A stretch of 64,000 nt of DNA from F1-80-MAGs062 sp046345315 (GTDB lineage Bacteria; Planctomycetota; Planctomycetia; Planctomycetales; Planctomycetaceae). Below, one piece after another: positions 27,175-36,143 of this stretch (position 1 is its first letter; the number at the start of each line of letters is the position of its first letter). A model generated the notes under the pieces. That model was not told where the DNA came from. It did not search any database and saw nothing but the letters and a program-made list of their open reading frames with translations. The stretch covers positions 60,923 through 124,922 of the forward strand of contig JBKDKA010000232.1 of assembly GCA_046345315.1 (NCBI GenBank), given 5' to 3'. A program made the position numbers and the translations under genes.

Positions 27175-30100
27175 ATGACGCGGACGGAGTTTCCGGCGAT
27201 TGAGTTTCTCAGACGAGAACAGGGAGTGTTTGTGGAATTCCGGGGCGGAAGGAATCAGGTGGTTCGACAGCATGGATCCGCCGGGGCAATTCTCAGGATC
27301 TTGCTGGTCCTCATCGCCTGTTCGCGCATCGAGGCTTCGTCCGCAACGAGGCATTCGGAGTCAACTCCGGAGAATTCGAGCGAATCTCCCTCGGCAGTAA
27401 GAGACCGAGCATTTCTGGAGGGACTTCGAGAGCGAGAGTTCTTTGACACGGCGATTGAGTACCTTGACCTGCTGGAGCAGCAGAACTCAGGGAGTCGGAA
27501 GGTTCTTGCCGAAACTCTGGACCTCGAGCGAGCCATCACGCTGCAGCAGATGGCCGCTGCCAGCAGAATTCCCGACGAACGGGAGTCGCTGATCGAGAAG
27601 GCTGAAACCGCGTTCCAGCTGTTTCTGAAGTCGAACCCGAACCACGAACTCGCACCGAAGGGTCGATTCAGTCTGGGGGAACTTTTACTCGAACGAGCTC
27701 GGACTCGCGTCTGGCAGGCAGAGACGCCTGCGAAGAAGAATGAGCGTCAATCAATTCTGAAAAACGCGCGGCTGCAGATCAACGAAGCAGAAAAGATTTT
27801 CCAGAAAGCGTACGAGGGTTACGAGGCACAGTATCGAAGCTATCCCTCTTACATCGATGAAACGGAGCAGCCGGAAAGCTTTCGAAAGCGTCAGGACGCG
27901 GAGATGGGTTATCTTCGGGCCTGGTTGAGTCTCAGTCGCTGCAGTTATGATCGCGGCCACACGTGGGATCGTTCGTCAGAAGAGCGACGCTCAGCGATGG
28001 AGAAAGCGAGAGCATCTTTCGATGAGATCTATCGAAAACGCCGGACCAGCCCGATCGGGGTGCACGCAAGAATGATGAGCGGGCGCTGTTTTCAGGAAGT
28101 GGGTGATCTGAGCAGTGCTCTGGGAATTTATCAGGAGATTCTCAGCCAGGACTCTGATCATCCCTCCGTGAAATCCCTCAGAAATTCGGCCATCCATTTT
28201 CGGCTGATGTGCCTCAATGATGCGCAGAAGAAAGAGTACTCGCAGGTCGTGGTGGAAGCCACCGACTGGGCGAAGCAGAACCCGGCGGCAACAATGACTT
28301 CGGTAGGGATTGCGATTCTCTGGGAAAAGGCGGCTGCACAGGACTCGCTGGCGAAGGAACGTTCTCTGGACGAGAAGCAGCGAGAAGAACTGAAGAAGCT
28401 GGCAGCTCAGGATGCTCTGGTTGTGGCTCGTTTTCCAGGACCTCTGCGAGAGCCTGCTCAGGCGATGGTTCGTCGCCTCCAGTCAGACTCCGGTGAACCG
28501 ATCAAAGCTCCAAAGGATTTCGCGACGGCCTTTGATCAGGCTCGCCGGATGGTCGACCAGATTCAGCAGCTGAATACTGAGATCGAGGAAGCAACGGGCG
28601 ATGAAGAGCGTAAAGCTCGAGTGAAGGCTCTGGATGATCACCTGCACGAAATCGGTCGCCTCCTGAACCTGGCACTGTCACTTCGAGAAGACGACACCGA
28701 TCGCAAAGCCGCCGCACAGGCTCGTTATCTGCTCAGCTTCATCAACTACCGTCAGAAGAATTACCCCGATGCTCTGATCCTCGCCACAGACTGTATGGTT
28801 CGAGATCGTGCGGCGGATCCGGAAACCGCGGAGAATGCCTCGGAGATCGCGGTGTCTTCCGCAGTTCAGATCTGGAGTGAGGCTCCGGAATCGGATCGAG
28901 CTTTTGAGACTGCACAGTTACAGGAAGTGTGTCAGAAGGTTCTGGAGTTTTATCCGGAATCGGAGCAGGCCGGGGAAGCTCGACTTCGGCTGGGCAGAAT
29001 CTATCAGCAGATGAAGCAGACGGAAGATGCACTTCGCTGGCTGCTGGAGATTCCGGAATCCGACTCTCACTATGGTTCAGCTCGAATCAGTGCCGGACAG
29101 GCAATGTGGGTTGCGTGGTCGGAACGTGCAGAGGCGGGAACACCATCATCCGAAACCTCGGATCAGAAACAGAAAGCTCGACAGTATCTTGAGGACGGTC
29201 TGAAATCACTTCGTGCCAGGTTAGCTGAGGGCAGTGCTCCCACGGAGGAGATTGTTGCTGCGGAGGTTTCGCTGGCCGGGCTCGACAACATCGACGGTGC
29301 ATATCAGCAGGCCATCACGCGTCTGACGACCGGCGAGAAGAATTCCGTGGCGACACTGATCGCCGTGCCCGAGGGAACTCAACGGCCGAGTATGGGGATC
29401 CAAAGTCGTGCTTTCGCCGGGCTTACCTATCGCCTTCTGCTCAGAGCTTACGTCGGAACACAGCAGATTGAAGATGCTGTCAGCACGATGAATCTTCTCA
29501 AGGCCTGCGGCGATCAGGACGTCACCGGAATCTATACCCAGCTTGGACTCGAACTTCAAAAAGAGCTGGAAACTCTGAAGCAGTCGGGGGATCAGAAACG
29601 CCTGCTGGAGGTTCGTGCTTCATTTGAACAGTTTGTAGAAGAGGTTTACCGTCAGCGGAATGCCGGCGACTTCAATTCACTGCTCTGGATTGGTGAAACA
29701 TATTCAGGACTCGCTCAGGGGCTCGATGACCCGAAAGCCGCGGAGCCGTATTTCGCGAAAGCCACTCAGGTTTATACCGAGATGCTGGCCGGTGAATCGA
29801 AGGATAAAAAACTTCTGGACGCCGTTCGAATTCGGCTGATTCGTTGCCAGCGAGGTCAGCAGCGATTTGAAGATGCGATGAAGACCGTCCAGCTTATTCT
29901 TGAGCAGACGCCGCATTCTCTGGATGCTCAGATGGAGGCTGCGTACACGCTTGCAGACTGGGGCAGTCAGGGCGAGTCGTCTCATCTGCTGGAGGCGATT
30001 CAGGGCATTCGCAACGAACGCAATGAACTCGTGATCTGGGGCTGGCTGAACACAGCTCGGCGCATTCAGCAGGCTGTCAGTCAGAACCCATCGCCGGAGT

Positions 30101-31029
30101 TTGAAGAGCGACTTCTGACAGCTCGATATCAATTGTCTGACTGCAGGCGTCGATTTGCTGCCGCAGGGGGCTCGGGAGGTGAAGCGCATCTCAAAGCCGG
30201 TCTGTCTGAGATTACGGCGTTCACACGAATCAGCGACGGAATGTCGAATGAGTGGTGGACGAAGTTTGAGGAACTCCATCAGAACATTCAGAAGGCGCTC
30301 AATCAGCCGCTCACACCATTGACTCGTCCGGGTGGGGGCGCTGCACAATCCGTCGCAGCTGTCGGAGAGAATGGTTCCACGGAAGGTAACGAACCGAAAA
30401 ATGAGCAGGTAACGCCGACGGCTGACTCCCCGGCAGCAGGTGTGAATCAGAATCCAACCGACACGACTGCTGCAGGATCTCCCGACCAGTTGAATGTTCC
30501 TGGCTCTGAGTCGGCAGAGATCGGTTCGGAATCACTCATCCTGCCGGTGATTGCTGGTGCCCTGGGGCTTGGGCTTCTGGGCGGTGTCTATTTTCTGTTT
30601 CGTAAACCCCGAAAAAATCATCGCAGAGCTGTGCGATCTCTGCTGAACGAAGCGAGTCCGACGTTCGAGAATCTTGAATCCGGACCATCCCCGGCACAGC
30701 TTCAGTTTTCGAGCGTTCCGAAACAAACAGCCGCTGCAGAGACGAAACCTGCGAAGTCGACTCCGGGCGCTGCAGGTGCACGCGTGCCTGTTACTGCAAC
30801 TCGACGAACCACGACTCCACCTGGCACTGAAGCACCCGCAAAGACACCGGTGCCAAAGGCTCCGGTGCCAGCCAGGAATCCAGCACCTGGTAAATCGCCG
30901 ACAACAGGCGATGCCCCAGCAACAGGTGCTGCTCGCCCGGTGACACCTGAAAATCGCCGGCCGCCGAATCCGCGTCCTTCGAACAAACAGCCACCTGCGT
31001 CTTCCTCCGAAAAGGATGAGTCACGTTGA
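27175..31029 (+). CDS. Very large exported TPR protein with C-terminal membrane anchor
   Basis: 1284 residues as drawn. A hydrophobic leader (ILRILLVLIACSRIEASSA) begins near residue 40; a GTG at 27232 with AGGGAG upstream is an equally good start and would put the leader nearer the N-terminus. The body (about 80-1050) is almost entirely helical, with many TPR-like segments such as SLGEILLERAR-type pairs, ALGIYQEILSQDSDHPSV, RLRLGRIYQQMKQTEDALRWLLEIPE and TQVYTEMLAGESKDKKLL. A single transmembrane segment (LPVIAGALGLGLLGGVYFLF, near 1130) is followed by a basic stretch and a Pro/Ala/Thr-rich tail. This arrangement puts the repeats in the periplasm and the tail in the cytoplasm. First gene of a probable operon with a second TPR protein and ExbB/ExbD homologues. 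Confidence 0.85.
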   Translation: MTRTEFPAIEFLRREQGVFVEFRGGRNQVVRQHGSAGAILRILLVLIACSRIEASSATRHSESTPENSSESPSAVRDRAFLEGLREREFFDTAIEYLDLLEQQNSGSRKVLAETLDLERAITLQQMAAASRIPDERESLIEKAETAFQLFLKSNPNHELAPKGRFSLGELLLERARTRVWQAETPAKKNERQSILKNARLQINEAEKIFQKAYEGYEAQYRSYPSYIDETEQPESFRKRQDAEMGYLRAWLSLSRCSYDRGHTWDRSSEERRSAMEKARASFDEIYRKRRTSPIGVHARMMSGRCFQEVGDLSSALGIYQEILSQDSDHPSVKSLRNSAIHFRLMCLNDAQKKEYSQVVVEATDWAKQNPAATMTSVGIAILWEKAAAQDSLAKERSLDEKQREELKKLAAQDALVVARFPGPLREPAQAMVRRLQSDSGEPIKAPKDFATAFDQARRMVDQIQQLNTEIEEATGDEERKARVKALDDHLHEIGRLLNLALSLREDDTDRKAAAQARYLLSFINYRQKNYPDALILATDCMVRDRAADPETAENASEIAVSSAVQIWSEAPESDRAFETAQLQEVCQKVLEFYPESEQAGEARLRLGRIYQQMKQTEDALRWLLEIPESDSHYGSARISAGQAMWVAWSERAEAGTPSSETSDQKQKARQYLEDGLKSLRARLAEGSAPTEEIVAAEVSLAGLDNIDGAYQQAITRLTTGEKNSVATLIAVPEGTQRPSMGIQSRAFAGLTYRLLLRAYVGTQQIEDAVSTMNLLKACGDQDVTGIYTQLGLELQKELETLKQSGDQKRLLEVRASFEQFVEEVYRQRNAGDFNSLLWIGETYSGLAQGLDDPKAAEPYFAKATQVYTEMLAGESKDKKLLDAVRIRLIRCQRGQQRFEDAMKTVQLILEQTPHSLDAQMEAAYTLADWGSQGESSHLLEAIQGIRNERNELVIWGWLNTARRIQQAVSQNPSPEFEERLLTARYQLSDCRRRFAAAGGSGGEAHLKAGLSEITAFTRISDGMSNEWWTKFEELHQNIQKALNQPLTPLTRPGGGAAQSVAAVGENGSTEGNEPKNEQVTPTADSPAAGVNQNPTDTTAAGSPDQLNVPGSESAEIGSESLILPVIAGALGLGLLGGVYFLFRKPRKNHRRAVRSLLNEASPTFENLESGPSPAQLQFSSVPKQTAAAETKPAKSTPGAAGARVPVTATRRTTTPPGTEAPAKTPVPKAPVPARNPAPGKSPTTGDAPATGAARPVTPENRRPPNPRPSNKQPPASSSEKDESR

Positions 31030-31055
31030 TCGATTCTGTGATTGGAACATTCCCC

Positions 31056-32150
31056 ATGAATCCGCAATCTGCTGATCAGGTGAACGCCACGCGTTTCTGG
31101 GTTTGCTGCAGAGCGATACTGGTCGTGCTGGCGCTGCTGAGCGGTCATGCTGTCATGAGTGAATCCGAAGCTGCGGATCAGGTGACCCGAACAGCGGATG
31201 GTGCAACGATCCGCGGTGAGTTCACGGAAATGACAAAGGAATCGGTCACTATCCAGACTTCAGGGGGGAAGAAGGAAACCGTTTCCGTTGCGGACATTCG
31301 GAATCTGCAGTTTGATCAGGAACCGCCCATTCTGGCGCAGGCGCGAAGCAATGAGCGAAGTGGCGTTTTTGATGCGGCCCTCGAAAAGTATGAACAGGTT
31401 CGATCTGAAAGTGACCAGAAGGAACGCCGCCTTCGAACGGAGGTCGATTTTCTGATTGCCAGGACTCGCGTCCGACGTGCTCTGGCCGACTCCGGCAGCC
31501 GCGATACTGCTATCGCTGCAATCCAGGAGTTTCGCGAGAAGAACCCGGGAAATTTTCGCTATCTGGAAGCAACGATGCTGCACGCTGCAATCGTCGCGGA
31601 AACCGGCGATCGAGCCGCAGCAGAAGTACTGCTTCAGGAGGTTCGCAGCTCTTCTGTTCGTGGATTTCAGCTGCAGGCAGGCGTTCAGCTCGGGCGAATT
31701 CAACTTGACCAGGGCGATGCAGAGAAAGCGATGACTGCTTTCGAAGATGTGATTGCAGCGACTCAGAACGATGCTGCGGATCGGTCCGTTCATTTTGAAG
31801 CCATGCTCGGGAAGTCGCTCTGCCTGCAGAAACAGTCAAAACAGCCGGAGGCAGTTCAGGTGCTTGACGAAATCATTGAGCGGGCAGCCAGCGAGGATTC
31901 TAGACTTCTCGCGGAAGCATGGCTGAGAAAAGGAAGTTGTCTTCAGGAAACGAATCAGCCCAAAGCGGCTCTCATGGCCTACCTGCACGTGGACGTGCTT
32001 TATTCATCGGAGCCTGCCGAACATGCTGAGGCACTCTTTCATCTGTCAAAGCTCTGGGAAGAGACAAAACGCCCGGACAGGGCCGCAGACGCAGACGCCC
32101 GGCTGAAAGAAAAGTACCCGAACAGCAGCTGGGCCGTTCAGAACAGGTGA
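31056..32150 (+). CDS. Exported TPR protein, second gene of the ExbB/ExbD cluster
   Basis: About 364 residues from the ATG at 31056; a TTG at 31026 overlaps the stop of the preceding gene by four bases and would give translational coupling. Signal segment FWVCCRAILVVLALLSGHAV, then a beta domain (TRTADGATIRGEFTEM, VSVADIRNLQFDQEP) and TPR helices (SGVFDAALEKYEQVRSES, QLGRIQLDQGDAEKAMTAFEDVI, AEALFHLSKLWEETKRPDRA). The same layout occurs in the gene at 23846. Lies in the operon between the large TPR protein and the ExbB homologue. Confidence 0.8.
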   Translation: MNPQSADQVNATRFWVCCRAILVVLALLSGHAVMSESEAADQVTRTADGATIRGEFTEMTKESVTIQTSGGKKETVSVADIRNLQFDQEPPILAQARSNERSGVFDAALEKYEQVRSESDQKERRLRTEVDFLIARTRVRRALADSGSRDTAIAAIQEFREKNPGNFRYLEATMLHAAIVAETGDRAAAEVLLQEVRSSSVRGFQLQAGVQLGRIQLDQGDAEKAMTAFEDVIAATQNDAADRSVHFEAMLGKSLCLQKQSKQPEAVQVLDEIIERAASEDSRLLAEAWLRKGSCLQETNQPKAALMAYLHVDVLYSSEPAEHAEALFHLSKLWEETKRPDRAADADARLKEKYPNSSWAVQNR

Positions 32151-32264
32151 CGGAAGGAAGATCAGCGGTTACATTGCAGCTTCCGGGTTACCGCACAATG
32201 TGCCATTCATCCAGTTTTACAGCTTCAGCGGCAGCCCCGATTTTATCAGTGGAGACTTTCTGAA

Positions 32265-33101
32265 ATGCCGTACCAGACCGAATCAGGTTTTCTGCACAGT
32301 GTGACACGGGGCGTGGTGACACGGGTGCTGCTGTTGTGTCTCGCCGTGATGACCGGGGCAGTTTTTATCGACACAGCACATGCTCAGGACAACGGTGCGG
32401 CCGGCGCCGCTGCGGCACCGGCGACCCCTGCGGAGACTGCTACTCCGGCAGCTCCGGTTCAGCGGAGCCTTCTCGCCTACATGTGGGATGCCTGTGGCTG
32501 GTTCTGGTCGCTGGTCTTCGGTCTGCTGTCGTTCGTGATGGTTGCGATTGTGATGATGAACATGCTTCAGGTTCGTCGGGATGTGCTCCTTCCGAGCGAG
32601 TTTGTCGAGGAATTTGAACAGAAGCTCAATGCCAAAGACTTTCAGAATGCCTACGAGATGGCTCGAGCCGATGATTCGTTCGTCGCTCGTGTTCTTGCAG
32701 CCGGAATGGGACGCCTGAACCGTGGTTATGCAGAGGCTGTCGAGGGGATGCAGGAAGCGGGCGAAGACGAAAACATGGCACTCGAACATCGGCTCAGCTA
32801 TCTGGCCCTCATCGGTACCATCGCTCCGATGTGCGGATTGCTGGGGACCGTTCAGGGCATGATCATCAGCTTTGACCAGATTGCGACCTCCGCGGTGTCA
32901 CCGAAGCCTTCGGAACTGGCGGGAGGTATCTCAACGGCACTGGTCACGACGCTGCTCGGACTCGGTATCGCCATTCCGGCGATGGTGTTTTACAGCATTC
33001 TGAAGAACCGAATTCAGCGGCTGGTGCTGGAAATTGGAATGGTCAGTGAGGGACTGATGAGCCGTTTTGCAGCAGCAGGAAAGCAGAAGTCCGCAACCTG
33101 A
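32265..33101 (+). CDS. MotA/TolQ/ExbB proton-channel family protein
   Basis: 278 residues. A signal-like segment (VLLLCLAVMTGAVFIDTAHAQ) and an Ala/Pro/Thr-rich stretch precede the three membrane helices of the family: FWSLVFGLLSFVMVAIVMMNM, then, after a cytoplasmic loop, YLALIGTIAPMCGLLGTVQGMI and ISTALVTTLLGLGIAIPAMVFY. The GLLGTVQGMI and LVTTLLGLGIAIPA blocks are the conserved channel helices. With ExbD-type partners it forms a proton-driven stator in the inner membrane. Followed by two ExbD genes, at 127 and 26 bases. Confidence 0.92.
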   Translation: MPYQTESGFLHSVTRGVVTRVLLLCLAVMTGAVFIDTAHAQDNGAAGAAAAPATPAETATPAAPVQRSLLAYMWDACGWFWSLVFGLLSFVMVAIVMMNMLQVRRDVLLPSEFVEEFEQKLNAKDFQNAYEMARADDSFVARVLAAGMGRLNRGYAEAVEGMQEAGEDENMALEHRLSYLALIGTIAPMCGLLGTVQGMIISFDQIATSAVSPKPSELAGGISTALVTTLLGLGIAIPAMVFYSILKNRIQRLVLEIGMVSEGLMSRFAAAGKQKSAT

Positions 33102-33228
33102 CCCGGTCAGCCCGCTGAAGCCTCTGATCGGAAAGCGGGCGTGGCTGTGCAGAAACGGATCCTGTGCCGTCGAAACCGAAATCCGGTCGCGACAGCGATT
33201 CCTGTGACCTCCACGGAGACTGCGTTCC

Positions 33229-33705
33229 ATGAAATTCAAGGGAATTCCTTCGAGTGTCCCCGAAGTTGACATGACGCCGATGATCGATGTCGTGTTTCAG
33301 CTGATCTCGTTCTTCATGATGATTTCCAATTTTGAACAGGATAAGGCCGACGAGCGGGTCTCCCTGCCCAAAGATCAGCTTGCCAAACCACCTGTCGTCA
33401 AGCGTGAGAGTTCATTCACTCTGAATTTTGGTTTTGAGCGAGATCGGGAGGGGAGGATTACGAACGAGATCCCCTTCATTTTCGATGGCGATCAGAAGTT
33501 CACACTGGACCGTGTCCGCGACAGACTCCGCCAGGAATCACTCTTCTATCGCACCATCGGAAAAGATCTGGCCGATGTGACTGTTGAGATTCGAGCAGAC
33601 GCGGCGGTGCAGTCCGGTGCCGTTCAGGAACTGATTCAGATGTGTCAGGAAGAAGACATCGGATTCCAGCGCTTTGCACTCAAAGCGACGGTTCGAAATG
33701 AATAA
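33229..33705 (+). CDS. ExbD/TolR family protein, first copy
   Basis: 158 residues: a short cytoplasmic N-terminus, one membrane helix and a periplasmic domain. The helix begins VDMTPMIDVVFQLISFFMMI and carries the conserved Asp that relays protons in ExbD/TolR. The periplasmic part (FTLDRVRDRLRQE, VTVEIRADAAVQSGAVQELIQMCQE) matches the usual ExbD fold. GGAG is found about 15 bases upstream of the ATG. Pairs with the ExbB homologue upstream. Having a second ExbD directly downstream suggests a heteromeric stator. Confidence 0.92.
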   Translation: MKFKGIPSSVPEVDMTPMIDVVFQLISFFMMISNFEQDKADERVSLPKDQLAKPPVVKRESSFTLNFGFERDREGRITNEIPFIFDGDQKFTLDRVRDRLRQESLFYRTIGKDLADVTVEIRADAAVQSGAVQELIQMCQEEDIGFQRFALKATVRNE

Positions 33706-33731
33706 CACGGATATTTTCCGAGGCACTCACA

Positions 33732-34238
33732 ATGAAGATTCGCAACCGAACCGGAAGTGTCAAAATCGAACAGCAGATGGCACCGATGATCGATGTCGTG
33801 TTTCAGCTGCTGATCTTCTTCATGCTCACACTCAAGATTGTGGAGCCGGAAGGAGACTTCGATATCAATATGCCACTGGGAGCCCCAGTGCAGGCGGCGG
33901 TGACTGATGCCGATCTGCCTCCGCTGCGAGTGAGGATGATTGCGGGAGAAGGCGGACAGCTTCAGGATCTTCTGTTCAACGATCAGTCGCTTGGTGGCGG
34001 CCCGGCAGCTCTGGATGAATTGAATCGCCAGATCGCAGGCAGCATCAGCGCTCTGAAAGCTTCCGGCGGCGATGAAACCGTTGAGAAGCAGGAAGTTGAA
34101 ATCGACCCTGATTACGGACTGAACTACGAGAACATCGTGTATGCGATCAGCAGCTGTTCCGGAAAGATTGAGAATGGTCGCATGATTCGTTTCTTCAGCC
34201 GGATTCGGTTCGCACCGAAACGCCCGGCCCCGAACTGA
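33732..34238 (+). CDS. ExbD/TolR family protein, second copy
   Basis: 168 residues. The membrane helix reads QQMAPMIDVVFQLLIFFMLTL with the same functional Asp. The periplasmic domain is longer than in the first copy and includes a disordered Gly/Gln-rich loop near LLFNDQSLGGGPAAL. It begins 26 bases after the first copy, so the two are surely co-transcribed. Similarity to the first copy is clear only around the helix, so an old duplication is likely. Confidence 0.92.
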   Translation: MKIRNRTGSVKIEQQMAPMIDVVFQLLIFFMLTLKIVEPEGDFDINMPLGAPVQAAVTDADLPPLRVRMIAGEGGQLQDLLFNDQSLGGGPAALDELNRQIAGSISALKASGGDETVEKQEVEIDPDYGLNYENIVYAISSCSGKIENGRMIRFFSRIRFAPKRPAPN

Positions 34239-34306
34239 GTTGGTAACGTTCCCTGAATTTACGCATTGATGATCCCCTGTTCCGGCCAGAACATCAGGTC
34301 AATTTC

Positions 34307-34678
34307 ATGGAAGAAACGCCCTCATCACCTGGATTCGTCGTGCTGCTGGGATGCGATCTGATGATGACCAGCACCGTTCGATCGGCAGCTTCTGCAGCGG
34401 GACTTGTCCTGCATTGCACTGATTCCGCCGAAGAAGCGTGTGATGTTCTCAGGGCTCATCAGGGGGCGCGACTTCTGGTGGATCTCAGTGGTGAGGTCGG
34501 AATTGAGCAGATTTCAAAGATCTTTTCCGCAGAAGAGCTGCATCGTTCCGTCGCATTCGGCCCGCACGTCCATGAACAGTTACTGGAATCAGCTCGCCAG
34601 TGCGGGATTGGAACGGTCATGTCTCGTGGACAGTTTCATCATCAGTGTTTGGCGATTCTCAGAGAATCTGCATCCTGA
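34307..34678 (+). CDS. Small receiver-like protein
   Basis: 123 residues. The alternation FVVLLGCDLMMTSTVRSAASAAG, LVLHCTDSAEEACDVLRAHQ, RLLVDLSGE, SVAFGPHVHEQLLESARQCGIGTVMSR suggests a response-regulator-like alpha/beta fold. The phospho-acceptor position holds VDLS where an active receiver would have a clear acidic pocket (D at LLVDLS may serve), and no output domain is present. It is the last gene of the ExbB/ExbD cluster and its stop lies four bases from that of the convergent gene. Could modulate the cluster; this is inference. Confidence 0.6.
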   Translation: MEETPSSPGFVVLLGCDLMMTSTVRSAASAAGLVLHCTDSAEEACDVLRAHQGARLLVDLSGEVGIEQISKIFSAEELHRSVAFGPHVHEQLLESARQCGIGTVMSRGQFHHQCLAILRESAS

Positions 34679-34682
34679 TCAT

Positions 34683-36137
34683 TCAACCGCCTGCCCCAGG
34701 TAACTCTTCGGTTCCAGTCGACAGATGTCCCGTTCCGTGTTTCGGTCGACATCGCACGAGCCACTGAAATGCGAACAGTGACGGACAGATTGCAGCGGCC
34801 ATGGCGGCGATTCGATTGAGCATTCGGCCGATGGGGCCAGGAATGATCGCGGCAAATGGCGCCGGAACCGGTTTCATGGTTTCAATGTCGTATCCGCCTG
34901 CGAGGATTGCTCGCCGCAGCGACTCTCGGGTAAAGAGCCGGCGATGAGTCATATCGAGGATACCTCGATCAGCGTAGTTGAAGCGTCCGAGAAGCAGTCC
35001 GAGCCGGATTCCGATGAATGCAACATTCGGTGTCGTGAGAATCATCGTCGGCCGATGAGCAGACTTTGACTGATGCGTATCCCGCGTGCAGGCAGACCGG
35101 TGTCTGAGGTCGAGCAGGAACTGCTCCGGGTCGGAAAGATGTTCGATCACATCCAGAAGCAGAATTGCATCGTAATCCCAGATGTCGAATGGGTACGGTT
35201 TCTGATCCAGATTGCATTGTGTGAACGAGGACACGGTGTCCGGCTGCGGCTCAGCCATGTCCACGCCATGAACATCCACGCCCAGAGCCCGGCATTGCCG
35301 CGACACGAATCCCGGGCCGCAACCAAGGTCGATGAGTGATCTCGGCTGCAGCAGACGGATTTCGTCGACGGCCAGTTGATGAGATGAGTACATCGTGCCT
35401 GTTTTATCCCGATATCGAGCGGGAGTGAGGTCACGGTACTTCAGTGAACAGTAAATGCCGAGTCGGTGCAGTCGAAACTGGGTTTCGGCCATCAGTTCAC
35501 GCAGCCTGTGGCCGGATAAAAACTGTGCCCTCGTCAATTCCAGCGGCCGTGTTGCATGGACTTCTGTGGCTTCAATATGCCGGACCTGACGACTGATGTC
35601 ACTTTCAAAGAGATCGCTGTCGTGATTCAGTTCGAATGGAATTCGAGAGAGAAACGTTGTCCGATATCTCCGTGCGACAACCTGTATCCCGGACGGAACT
35701 GCAGTTAAGTCCGAACCTCCCACTCCTGCAGCTGCAGACACGATGTCCCCATTCGCCGTCATCAGCGACCGGAAAATCGAGTTGAGAACAGCGGAATCCC
35801 CGGACATCGGCGTCAACAGGTCGATCCGGATGAGGGAGTCGAATCCCTCTTCCAGTGCTCGACGGAAAAACAGTTTCTGCTGGAGACCACGCGTCCAGTC
35901 TGAAGAAAACTGAAGCTTCCAGCACGACTCGGAAATCTTCTCCGGTTGGGAGGTCACACCCTGAGCCAGCTCAGAACTCGTACTGATGAACCAGACTTCC
36001 GGAACGGTGATGGCTGACCACTCCACTGCCTTCAGGCATGCGTTGACGGACTCGCGTGATGGCGAATCGGTATGGTGCAGCAGAAGCAGCATTCGCTGAG
36101 TTCGGTCAGGTCCGGAAGACGGTTGATTGGATTCCAC
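34683..36137 (-). CDS. Class I SAM methyltransferase fused to an N-terminal domain
   Basis: 484 residues. Residues 1-190 (LLLLHHTDSPSRESVNACL, SLIRIDLLTPMSGDSAVLNSIFR, NGDIVSAAAGVG) have the look of a nucleotide-sugar or glycosyltransferase-like fold, weakly. From about residue 250 comes a full methyltransferase: SLIDLGCGPGFVSRQCRALG (SAM motif I), VDVHGVDMAE, DAILLLDVIEHLSDPEQFL and later TMILTTPNVAFIGIRLGLLLGRF. It ends with a hydrophobic segment near IIPGPIGRMLNRIAAMAAAI. It starts six bases after the stop of the YfhO-like gene, so one operon is likely; together they suggest cell-envelope glycan modification. Substrate unknown. Confidence 0.78.
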   Translation of the reverse strand: MESNQPSSGPDRTQRMLLLLHHTDSPSRESVNACLKAVEWSAITVPEVWFISTSSELAQGVTSQPEKISESCWKLQFSSDWTRGLQQKLFFRRALEEGFDSLIRIDLLTPMSGDSAVLNSIFRSLMTANGDIVSAAAGVGGSDLTAVPSGIQVVARRYRTTFLSRIPFELNHDSDLFESDISRQVRHIEATEVHATRPLELTRAQFLSGHRLRELMAETQFRLHRLGIYCSLKYRDLTPARYRDKTGTMYSSHQLAVDEIRLLQPRSLIDLGCGPGFVSRQCRALGVDVHGVDMAEPQPDTVSSFTQCNLDQKPYPFDIWDYDAILLLDVIEHLSDPEQFLLDLRHRSACTRDTHQSKSAHRPTMILTTPNVAFIGIRLGLLLGRFNYADRGILDMTHRRLFTRESLRRAILAGGYDIETMKPVPAPFAAIIPGPIGRMLNRIAAMAAAICPSLFAFQWLVRCRPKHGTGHLSTGTEELPGAGG

Positions 36138-36143
36138 GTAACC

